A stretch of 5,753 bases of DNA. Origin: Cyanobacteria bacterium UBA9579 (lineage in GTDB: Bacteria > Cyanobacteriota > Vampirovibrionia > Gastranaerophilales > UBA9579). The translations under genes and the position numbers were made by a program. Below are positions 1-5,521 of the stretch, piece after piece (within the stretch, counting starts at the first letter, position 1; every line of letters starts with the position of its first letter). The stretch spans positions 3,648 through 9,400 of the forward strand of contig DNSU01000120.1 in the NCBI GenBank assembly GCA_003499585.1, given 5' to 3'. The notes below the pieces were generated by a model. It made no database searches and was not told where the DNA came from. It saw only the letters and a list, made by a program, of their open reading frames with translations.

Positions 1-719
1 TTCTCAACTTTTATAGTAGAAACCAACCTAACTTCAGCTCCAAACTGATGAGCTGCATCGGCTATAGCTATGCCCATTTTGCCTGAGCTGTAGTTTCCCA
101 CATATCTGACAGGGTCAATATTTTCTTTTGTACCACCGGCAGTAACTACAATTTTCTTACCTGCCAAAAACTCCCCCTGCTCCAAGACCTCTACAGCTTT
201 ACTAAAGATTTGCTGAATATCAGCCATTCTTCCAATACCCTGATACCCGCAAGCAAGGTCTCCTTTTTCAGGGGGAACTATATAAAAACCTGCACTCTCA
301 AGAGCTACAACGTTTTTTTGCAAAAACTGATTTTCCCACATATTGCAATTCATTGCAGGAGCGAGGATAACAGGTTTCCTAAATGCCACTATTAAAGATG
401 TCAAAAGATTATCACAAATACCGTTAGCAATTTTCCCGATAGTATTAGCAGAAGCAGGTGCAATAATAAATAAATCAGAACTGTCAGCAAGACTAATATG
501 CTCAGGCTGCCAGTTTTCCACCTGAAATTGTTCACAATAAACCTGATTTTTAGTTAAAGTCCTTAAAGTTGTTTCTGTGACAAATTCTCTTGCAGCAGGA
601 GTAATAACAGCTTTTACCTCAGCCCCTGATTTAACCAACATCCTGATAAGCTCACAGGTCTTATAAGCAGCTATTCCACCAGTTATTCCAACAAGTATTT
701 TTTTATTTGCTAATACCAT
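1..719 (-). CDS. coaBC: Bifunctional phosphopantothenoylcysteine decarboxylase / phosphopantothenate-cysteine ligase, N-terminal part
   Basis: The gene starts at an ATG (719-717) and runs off the left edge after 239 codons. CoaBC (Dfp) makes 4'-phosphopantetheine in the cytoplasm: CoaB joins cysteine to 4'-phosphopantothenate using CTP, and CoaC decarboxylates the product with FMN. The FMN-binding CoaC domain (about residues 5-180) is complete. It has GITGGIAAYK (11-20), the catalytic His in PEHISLA (H74), APASANTIGKIANG (87-100), PAMNCNMW (121-128) and the flap LACGYQGIGRM with its active Cys (C157). CoaB begins at VTAGGT (192-197), and the NYSSGKMG segment (209-216) carries N209. These residues sit one position before E. 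coli H75, C158 and N210. The rest of the ligase, about 160 residues, lies outside the window. A Shine-Dalgarno AAGAGA (727-732) is 7 nt before the ATG. The gyrA terminator lies between the genes, so coaBC probably has its own promoter. Confidence 0.96.
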   Translation of the reverse strand, partial: MVLANKKILVGITGGIAAYKTCELIRMLVKSGAEVKAVITPAAREFVTETTLRTLTKNQVYCEQFQVENWQPEHISLADSSDLFIIAPASANTIGKIANGICDNLLTSLIVAFRKPVILAPAMNCNMWENQFLQKNVVALESAGFYIVPPEKGDLACGYQGIGRMADIQQIFSKAVEVLEQGEFLAGKKIVVTAGGTKENIDPVRYVGNYSSGKMGIAIADAAHQFGAEVRLVSTIKVE

Positions 720-752
720 TCTGTAATCTCTTATTTAGTCTAACCAATGGTA

Positions 753-780
753 AATATATCATGAATACATTTTGAAATAA
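753..780 (-). promoter_or_regulatory. Possible weak promoter of coaBC
   Basis: Between the gyrA terminator and the coaBC start, the minus strand has a -10-like TATATT (758-753) and a poor -35-like TTATTT (780-775), 16 bp apart. The case rests mainly on position: the upstream hairpin should stop gyrA transcription, so a promoter is needed in this 67-base stretch. The region is very AT-rich and such matches arise easily by chance. Confidence 0.2.
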
Positions 781-786
781 TATATA

Positions 787-823
787 AAAAGAGAGTCTGG
801 CTTTAAAACCCAGACTCTCTTTT
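787..823 (-). terminator. Rho-independent terminator after gyrA
   Basis: A perfect 14-bp inverted repeat (787-800 with 810-823) has a 9-nt loop. Its GC-containing core is GAGAGTCTGG/CCAGACTCTC. On the minus strand the hairpin is followed by T-rich sequence (TTTTTATATA) and begins 12 nt after the gyrA stop codon. The A run on the other arm would give plus-strand transcripts a U tract as well, but no plus-strand gene reads into it. Confidence 0.88.
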
Positions 824-834
824 ACTTGTATTTT

Positions 835-3390
835 TTATTCCAGATCAAGATTTAATGGTAAAGTAACCACATCAGTGTCCGTATCATCAGGACTTAATGG
901 CAAACTAACCACATTAATATCCTCATCATCTTCATCAGGCAGTACAATTTTATTTACTGCAACAACTGAATCATTTTCTACCAGTGTCTGAGTGCGAACA
1001 CCTGTTGCAGGTCTACCCTGCTTTGAAATCTGGCTTACTTTCTGTCTTGTGACTATTCCGTTAGATGTAACGATCATTATTTCGTCGTTTTCATCAACGA
1101 TAGTAATTGTTGTCACTCTACTGGTATGTTTTTTGAATTTAGTTGCAATAAGACCAATTCCACCTCTGTTCTGAGGTCTGAATTCAGAGATAGAAGTTCT
1201 CTTACCGTAACCATCAGTTGTAACCACCAATAAATCAGCTGTACGATTCTTAGGTACTATATCACAGCCAACTATAGAATCATCTGATCTAAGTTTTATA
1301 GCGGTAACACCTCTGGCACTTCTGCCAAGCGGTCTTAAATCAGAAGCCGCAAATCTTATTGCCATACCAAGAGCAGTTCCTATTATAATTTCATCTTTAT
1401 TTTCAGCATGATTTACCCAACCAAGAGTATCGCCTTCATTGAGACCAATAGCTATAATTCCATTCTTTCTAATAGAACTAAAGCTACTGAGAGTGATTTT
1501 CTTAATAAATCCTTTTTTTGTAAGCATAATCAGGAATTGATTTTCTGAAAAATCACTAACAGGAATTACAGCAGTAATAGACTCATCCTGCTCAATAGGA
1601 AGGAGATTTAAAATTGGTAAACCTCTTGCAGTTCTTCCACCTTCAGGGAAGTCATATACATTCAAGCTATATACAGTTCCTTTATTACTGAAGAAGAGAA
1701 CCTTATCATGCATCATGGCAGTAAAGAAATGAGCAACATCATCATTCTCTCTTGTTTTCATACCGCCTTTGCCTCTTGTGGCTCTATTTTGCCTTTCAAA
1801 TGAGTCAAGAGCGATACGTTTAATATAGCCATTTCTTGTGATAAATATAGCCATATGAATATTTGGTGTTAGATCTTCGATACTGAGTTCATCTTGATGA
1901 GGAACAATTACGGTTCTTCTCTCATCACCATATTTTTCTTTATCTTCATTAAGTTCTTTCTTAATTATCGCAAGAACTTTCTTTCTATCAGCAAGAATTG
2001 TCTGCAATTCAGCAATTTTTATCTTTAACTGCTGATGCTCAGCATTGATTTTTTCCTGCTCTAAACCGGTTAATCTTCTTAACTGCATTTCAAGAATTGC
2101 GTTAGTCTGATCAATATCAAGACCAAACTTGCTTATTAATGCACTTCTAGCTGCTTCAGTTGATGGAGATGTTTTCACAATTTCAATAACTTCATCAAGA
2201 TTACCAAGTGCAATAACTAAACCGGCTAATATATGAGCTCTTGCAGTAGCTTTTTTAAGATCAAATACAGTTCTTCTGGTAATAATTTCTACTCTGTGCT
2301 CTACAAACTCATTAAGGACTTCATATAAATTAAGAAGTCTTGGTTGCTTACCAACCAGAGCCAGCATATTAACACCAAAAGTTGACTGCATTGAAGTATA
2401 CTTATAAAGATTATTTTTCACAACTTCAGGCTTAGCATCTCTTTTTAACTCAATTACGATGCGCATGCCATCTCTATCAGATTCATCTCTAAGATCGCTA
2501 ATTCCTTCAAGTCTTTTTTCTCTAACAAGTTCAGCTATTTTTTCAATTAAACTTGCTTTATTTACCTGATAAGGAAGCTCTGTAACAATAATAGCGGTTC
2601 TATCGTGACGGCCCGGCCCTGCATCAACTTCTTCAAAAGCGCATACAGCTCTCATCACAACACTTCCACGGCCTGTTTCATATGCTGATTTTATTCCATT
2701 AGTACCCATAATTGTGGCGGCTGTAGGGAAATCAGGCCCTTTAACATACTGCATTAATTCTGGAATTGTGATTTCTGGATTATCAATTAGTGCAATGGTT
2801 CCATCAATAATCTCTGTAGCATTATGTGGAGGTATGTTTGTAGCCATACCAACCGCAATACCACTAGAACCATTCAATAAAAGCATGGGAAGTCTTACAG
2901 GAAGAACAACAGGTTCATCTAAACTTCCATCAAAGTTTGGGGCAAAATCTACAGTTTCAGAATCTATATCTGCAAGTATAGAGGTTGAAATAGAGGTCAT
3001 TCTAGCCTCTGTATACCTCATTGCAGCTGCACTGTCACCGTCCACACTACCAAAGTTACCGTGTCCGTCTATTGTCCTGTAGCGGGTTGAAAAACTCTGT
3101 GCCATTCTGACTAAAGCATCATAAACAGCAGTATCGCCATGCGGGTGATATTTACCCAGAACTTCCCCGACTATACGTGCACATTTCTTGTATGGCTTAT
3201 CCGGTGTCATGCCAAGTTCATTCATAGCGAACAAAATTCTTCTATGAACCGGCTTTAAACCATCACGCACATCCGGTAATGCTCTTCCTACAATAACGGA
3301 CATCGCATAATCCATATAGGAACGCTTCATTTCTTCCCGAATATTAATAGGGATTATCTTACCATCCCCAAAAATTGCTTGTTGACTCAA
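835..3390 (-). CDS. gyrA: DNA gyrase subunit A
   Basis: This is the complete breakage-reunion subunit of DNA gyrase (851 aa), which with GyrB introduces negative supercoils using ATP. The start is TTG (3390-3388): AAAGGA lies 7 nt upstream, a TGA is in frame 12 nt further up, and the N-terminus is only 4 residues longer than E. coli GyrA. The winged-helix/tower part includes [20 protein letters not shown] (24-43), the quinolone region [13 protein letters not shown] (79-91) and the catalytic RYTEARM (Y126, equal to E. coli Y122). T87 and D91 correspond to E. coli S83 and D87; Thr there is the normal residue in several bacteria and is not evidence of resistance. The coiled-coil/exit-gate region is at about 355-500 and the six-bladed wrapping domain at about 505-815. 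Blade 1 has [10 protein letters not shown] (534-543) instead of the classical QRRGGKG. An acidic, internally duplicated tail follows residue 818. gyrB is not adjacent. GyrA is distinguished from ParC by overall length and by the wrapping-domain sequence. Confidence 0.97.
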   Translation of the reverse strand: MSQQAIFGDGKIIPINIREEMKRSYMDYAMSVIVGRALPDVRDGLKPVHRRILFAMNELGMTPDKPYKKCARIVGEVLGKYHPHGDTAVYDALVRMAQSFSTRYRTIDGHGNFGSVDGDSAAAMRYTEARMTSISTSILADIDSETVDFAPNFDGSLDEPVVLPVRLPMLLLNGSSGIAVGMATNIPPHNATEIIDGTIALIDNPEITIPELMQYVKGPDFPTAATIMGTNGIKSAYETGRGSVVMRAVCAFEEVDAGPGRHDRTAIIVTELPYQVNKASLIEKIAELVREKRLEGISDLRDESDRDGMRIVIELKRDAKPEVVKNNLYKYTSMQSTFGVNMLALVGKQPRLLNLYEVLNEFVEHRVEIITRRTVFDLKKATARAHILAGLVIALGNLDEVIEIVKTSPSTEAARSALISKFGLDIDQTNAILEMQLRRLTGLEQEKINAEHQQLKIKIAELQTILADRKKVLAIIKKELNEDKEKYGDERRTVIVPHQDELSIEDLTPNIHMAIFITRNGYIKRIALDSFERQNRATRGKGGMKTRENDDVAHFFTAMMHDKVLFFSNKGTVYSLNVYDFPEGGRTARGLPILNLLPIEQDESITAVIPVSDFSENQFLIMLTKKGFIKKITLSSFSSIRKNGIIAIGLNEGDTLGWVNHAENKDEIIIGTALGMAIRFAASDLRPLGRSARGVTAIKLRSDDSIVGCDIVPKNRTADLLVVTTDGYGKRTSISEFRPQNRGGIGLIATKFKKHTSRVTTITIVDENDEIMIVTSNGIVTRQKVSQISKQGRPATGVRTQTLVENDSVVAVNKIVLPDEDDEDINVVSLPLSPDDTDTDVVTLPLNLDLE
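844..922 (-). repeat. 42-bp period tandem duplication in the 3' end of gyrA
   Basis: Bases 844-880 and 886-922 align without gaps at 30 of 37 positions, offset by 42 bp (14 codons). Most differences are transitions. They encode VVTLPLNLD (841-849) and VVSLPLSPD (827-835), separated by an Asp-rich linker. The divergence indicates an old in-frame duplication that has been retained. Confidence 0.85.
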
Positions 3391-3397
3391 TTTTATT

Positions 3398-3403
3398 TCC
3401 TTT
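3398..3403 (-). promoter_or_regulatory. Ribosome binding site fixing the gyrA TTG start
   Basis: The minus strand reads AAAGGA here, 7 nt before TTG (3390-3388). There is no in-frame ATG or GTG between the upstream in-frame TGA and this TTG. The first downstream ATG is codon 21, inside the conserved GyrA N-terminal region. Confidence 0.85.
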
Positions 3404-3426
3404 CAATTATGATAATTAGAAAGTTA

Positions 3427-3437
3427 AATTATCCGAT
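3427..3437 (-). promoter_or_regulatory. Candidate gyrA promoter -10 region
   Basis: The minus strand reads ATCGGATAATT, containing the -10-like hexamer GATAAT (3433-3428), 36 bases before the gyrA start. The identical 11-mer occurs in the sense direction upstream of smpB (4910-4920), which is the main reason for preferring it. No convincing -35 hexamer lies 15-18 bp upstream. Confidence 0.35.
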
Positions 3438-3491
3438 TTTTCCTATACCATCTAATAATATCCTAACACAACCGCTCTTTTTTTCCAAATT

Positions 3492-3529
3492 ATAAAGAAA
3501 TCAGGGAGAATTCTCCCTGATTTCTTTAT
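3492..3529 (-). terminator. Perfect 38-bp palindrome, probable terminator of the HEXXH gene
   Basis: Each strand reads the same from 3492 to 3529, with GAATTC at the centre. As RNA it gives a long hairpin with a TCAGGGAG/CTCCCTGA core and flanking AAAGAAA/TTTCTTT arms, so either orientation has a U-rich 3' arm. It lies 48 bases beyond the TAG stop of the 3578-4201 gene and before the putative gyrA promoter. A terminator is the simplest reading. A protein-binding palindrome near gyrA cannot be excluded. Confidence 0.7.
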
Positions 3530-3577
3530 GTTTAATTTAAATTAAAGATTATTAAAAGATTGAAACAGTTTTAGATT

Positions 3578-4201
3578 CTATTCACCGAAGCCTGGAGAAC
3601 GTAATGGTAAATTTCTATAACCAGGATTTGTTGAAACCGCTTCTTTTATTCTTGTATTTGTATAATTTGCTGCTTTAAACATATTTTCAAGCGTATTTAA
3701 TCTACGTACCAGCGGGTATTCATTGGGGCTTAAAGCATTTAATTCAGGTTTTTTCTGTTTCATTTCAATCCATACATTTGCCTCATAACCCCAGCCATAT
3801 GTTTCTTCTTCTATAGAAGAATATGGGTCCTGATGAACTGCTTCATGGCTTAGCAAACTTGCTAAAGCTTCCGGGGGAGCATTTCTATGTCTATTATTTA
3901 TATAAATAAAAAGCTGATTTCCATCTTTCCAACCAAGCGCATCAAATGATGCATACGCTGGAGAAAGCTGTGCCAGATCTCTAAATAAAACTTTAATAGG
4001 TCTTTTAGTAAGATTTTCGCCCAATATAGCCTGTTGAGCCCATTGAGCTTTAGTTTCTGTCATACAATCAAGCGCCTGTACTAATGATGAATCACTGGTT
4101 ACACTTGAATAGATACTACTTTGAAAGATTTGCGCCTGCGGAGTAGCTGCCATTAAAAAAGGCATGGCTAATCCCACAAAAAAAACTTTTACTCCTCGCA
4201 T
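3578..4201 (-). CDS. Predicted exported protein with HEXXH zinc-metallopeptidase motif
   Basis: This 207-aa protein was not recognised as a named family. The N-terminus is a typical Sec signal peptide: basic residues R2 and K5, then a hydrophobic stretch (about 6-19), with possible cleavage after A19 or A23. The mature part has SHEAVHQD, a zinc-metallopeptidase HEXXH motif (H119, E120, H123). It is followed by EEETYGWGYEANVW (131-144), where E140 or one of E131-E133 could be the third zinc ligand, as in gluzincin-like folds. A predicted strand, LFIYINN (97-103), precedes the motif helix, as is usual in zincins. C46 is the only cysteine in the mature part. ATG (4201-4199) has AGAGGA 7 nt upstream and the stop is TAG. 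Hairpins on both sides suggest a single-gene transcript. The predicted location is outside the cytoplasmic membrane. Peptidase activity is inferred from the motif alone and the substrate is unknown. Confidence 0.85.
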   Translation of the reverse strand: MRGVKVFFVGLAMPFLMAATPQAQIFQSSIYSSVTSDSSLVQALDCMTETKAQWAQQAILGENLTKRPIKVLFRDLAQLSPAYASFDALGWKDGNQLFIYINNRHRNAPPEALASLLSHEAVHQDPYSSIEEETYGWGYEANVWIEMKQKKPELNALSPNEYPLVRRLNTLENMFKAANYTNTRIKEAVSTNPGYRNLPLRSPGFGE

Positions 4202-4295
4202 AAATTCGTCCTCTAACCCTTTAATTTCTTGCTAAATATAAATTTTTTAATAATACCCTGCACGATTTTTATTTATTTTATTATGACATATTAAA

Positions 4296-4301
4296 ATTAT
4301 A
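4296..4301 (-). promoter_or_regulatory. Candidate -10 element of the HEXXH gene
   Basis: The minus strand carries a perfect TATAAT (4301-4296), about 95 nt before the ATG and after the upstream terminator. It is preceded by GGATAAG, similar to the GGATAA core upstream of gyrA and smpB. No good -35 hexamer is present at 17 bp (TGTTTT at 4324-4319). Confidence 0.3.
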
Positions 4302-4350
4302 CTTATCCAGCAAGAAAAAAAACATTTATTTAAATGAGATGAAAATTCAT

Positions 4351-4383
4351 AAAATAAAGGCTGGATTAACCAGCCTTTATTTT
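4351..4383 (-). terminator. Rho-independent terminator overlapping the stop of the zinc-knuckle gene
   Basis: A perfect 14-bp stem (4351-4364 with 4370-4383) has a 5-nt loop and a GGCTGG/CCAGCC core. On the minus strand the GC core is followed by TTTATTTTATG. The stem's first two bases are the last two bases of the TAA stop (4384-4382), so the terminating ribosome would sit on the hairpin. Confidence 0.88.
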
Positions 4384-4858
4384 AATATCTATCACGTCTT
4401 GATCTTCTTCCAAACCTTGATGCTTCCTGAGGTGCACTGCTTTTTTTTGTGTGCATTATATCTCTGTCGAATTTTTTTAATGTTATTTCAATTTTTTCGG
4501 GGTCTTTTATTCCTAACCCATTTTCTGCAGCCATTTTCTCATAGCATTTTTCGCAGAAATAACCCTTCATTTCAGAGCCTTTTTTCTCCTGGCTACAAAT
4601 TCCACATTTTACAACTATTCTGTTAGTTGTATAAGTTAATAACTGACCACCTTTATAAATTTCGTCGACATCGTCAAAACTGATTCCTGTTTGTTCACTA
4701 ATTTGTCTCAATGTAACAAGTTCAGAAGAAGATTCAACAAATTTAGAGATGGTTCTCATCTGTTCTTTTTCTATCTCAACACATCTATCACAGATGGTTC
4801 TCTTATTCTTCTTAAAAAGTGTCCCGCATCTTCTGCAATTAATTACATCTAATTTCAA
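4382..4858 (-). CDS. Two-zinc-knuckle, helix-turn-helix-like protein resembling YvyF (TIGR03826 family)
   Basis: This 158-aa protein has eight cysteines in two four-Cys sets: C8-x2-C11-x11-C23-x2-C26 at the N-terminus and C85-x2-C88-x13-C102-x2-C105 later on. Each could bind one zinc ion. Between them is a helical segment with LVTLRQISEQTGISFDDVDEI (47-67), resembling a helix-turn-helix of the 'select the next helix' type. The tail is very basic and Arg-rich (SRFGRRSRRDRY, 147-158), suggesting nucleic-acid contact. The order zinc knuckle, HTH-like segment, zinc ribbon matches my memory of Bacillus YvyF, a protein encoded near flagellar genes, but no flagellar gene is in this window. The start is TTG (4858-4856), with AAAAGG 9 nt upstream and no in-frame ATG before codon 34. 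It is divergent from smpB. The function is unknown; regulator or RNA-binding roles are guesses. Confidence 0.85.
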   Translation of the reverse strand: MKLDVINCRRCGTLFKKNKRTICDRCVEIEKEQMRTISKFVESSSELVTLRQISEQTGISFDDVDEIYKGGQLLTYTTNRIVVKCGICSQEKKGSEMKGYFCEKCYEKMAAENGLGIKDPEKIEITLKKFDRDIMHTKKSSAPQEASRFGRRSRRDRY

Positions 4859-4867
4859 AATTCCATA

Positions 4868-4873
4868 CCTTTT
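4868..4873 (-). promoter_or_regulatory. Ribosome binding site supporting a TTG start
   Basis: The minus strand reads AAAAGG, 9 nt before TTG (4858-4856). A nearby ATG (4866-4864) is only 1 nt from this site and reads just three codons (ATG GAA TTT) before TGA, in another frame. The TTG is therefore the better start, and it keeps the N-terminal C8/C11 knuckle. Confidence 0.7.
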
Positions 4874-4890
4874 AGTTAAATCAAACTTAG

Positions 4891-4910
4891 CCTATAATAT
4901 TATAATTATA
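4891..4910. promoter_or_regulatory. Divergent AT-rich promoter region between the zinc-knuckle gene and smpB
   Basis: Overlapping perfect TATAAT hexamers occur on the plus strand (4893-4898, 4901-4906) and on the minus strand (4904-4899, 4910-4905). The 118-base gap between divergent genes must hold a promoter for each. No hexamer close to TTGACA sits 16-18 bp away on either strand, so the exact start sites cannot be assigned. Confidence 0.4.
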
Positions 4911-4920
4911 TCGGATAATT
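4910..4920 (+). promoter_or_regulatory. Candidate smpB promoter -10 region, motif shared with gyrA
   Basis: The plus strand reads ATCGGATAATT with GATAAT at 4914-4919, 56 bases before the smpB ATG. It is identical to the 11-mer ahead of gyrA, in the same orientation relative to its gene. The -35 region is not recognisable. Confidence 0.35.
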
Positions 4921-4976
4921 CATTTTTTTCTTTAGTGTTTTAATAGTTTCATGTTAAGTAAAGTTAATTATAGCAA

Positions 4977-5432
4977 ATGAGTAAAGATAAAATAATAACT
5001 ACGAATAAGAAAGCCTACCATGACTACCATATCCTTGAGACTTATCAAGCAGGTATGGTGCTTACCGGTACTGAAATCAAATCCATCCGTGCAGGGAGGA
5101 TTAATTTAAAGGATAGTTTTGCCAAAATAGAAAATAGAGAACTATGGCTCTATAAAGCTCATATCAGTCCTTACGATATGGGAAACCGCTATAACCATGA
5201 ACCTGAAAGAAAGCGTAAATTACTTTTAACCAAAGCGGAAATCAGAAAATTAATCGGTAAAACCAAAGAATCAGGAAATGCTCTTATTCCTTTAAAGCTA
5301 TATTTCTCTAACGGCTGGGCAAAAATTGAAGTCGGTATTGGTAAAGGCAAGAAGCTATATGATAAGAGAGAGACTCTTGCGAAAAAAGACCAAAAACGTG
5401 AAGTTGAAAGAGCATTAAAGGATAAGCATTAA
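4977..5432 (+). CDS. smpB: SsrA-binding protein SmpB
   Basis: This is the complete 151-aa partner of tmRNA in trans-translation. SmpB binds the tRNA-like part of tmRNA and brings it to ribosomes stalled on broken mRNA, and its tail mimics the missing mRNA/anticodon. Family features are in order: [18 protein letters not shown] (9-26), [18 protein letters not shown] (31-48), the [23 protein letters not shown] block (62-84), and [20 protein letters not shown] (112-131) with the conserved G-K-K...D-K-R. The tail after that is basic and helix-prone (132-151) and would lie in the mRNA channel. The length is normal for the family. An in-frame TAG at 4971-4973 leaves ATG 4977 as the only start, yet there is no clear Shine-Dalgarno sequence. 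A nine-codon reading frame ends by overlapping this ATG. The tmRNA gene ssrA is not visible in the window. Confidence 0.97.
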   Translation: MSKDKIITTNKKAYHDYHILETYQAGMVLTGTEIKSIRAGRINLKDSFAKIENRELWLYKAHISPYDMGNRYNHEPERKRKLLLTKAEIRKLIGKTKESGNALIPLKLYFSNGWAKIEVGIGKGKKLYDKRETLAKKDQKREVERALKDKH

Positions 5433-5459
5433 TCATATTATTTATTTTCAGAAAATTTA

Positions 5460-5489
5460 TTCAATAAAAATTAAGGAATTTTTATTGAA
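5460..5489 (+). terminator. AT-rich hairpin, possible smpB terminator
   Basis: A perfect 13-bp inverted repeat (5460-5472 with 5477-5489) with loop AAGG lies 27 bases after the smpB stop. Its position suits a terminator, but the stem has a single G-C pair and the run of T lies inside the stem rather than after it, so termination would be weak. Confidence 0.4.
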
Positions 5490-5490
5490 A

Positions 5491-5521
5491 TTTGCAACCC
5501 TTTTGCACCTGTTTTGCACCC
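5491..5521 (+). repeat. Three direct repeats TTTGCA at exact 11-bp spacing
   Basis: TTTGCA begins at 5491, 5502 and 5513. The second and third copies extend to TTTTGCACC, and the first reads TTTGCAACC. The 11-bp period is close to one helical turn, so all copies would face the same side of the DNA. A related TTGCAA occurs at 5585-5590. The function is not known. Confidence 0.7.

Noticed and set aside
210..525. Two overlapping plus-strand frames of about 60 codons within coaBC
   Set aside because: They are antisense to conserved CoaC motifs and have no supported ribosome sites or family resemblance.
2714..3082. A 122-codon plus-strand open frame inside gyrA
   Set aside because: It lies antisense to the conserved gyrase core, has no recognisable domain, and is explained by the codon pattern of gyrA on the other strand.
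3061..3180. Possible quinolone-resistance change in GyrA (Thr at the position of E. coli Ser83)
   Set aside because: Thr at this site is the normal residue in several bacteria, and the Asp87 equivalent is unchanged, so resistance cannot be inferred.
3442..3471. TTGTGT/TATAGG pair with 18-bp spacing as the gyrA promoter
   Set aside because: Both hexamers match the consensus poorly. The ATCGGATAATT site shared with smpB is the better candidate.
4339..4626. A 95-codon plus-strand frame opposite the zinc-knuckle gene
   Set aside because: It runs through the terminator hairpin and is rich in Phe/Leu/Cys, as expected from reading the complement of Lys/Glu-rich coding sequence.
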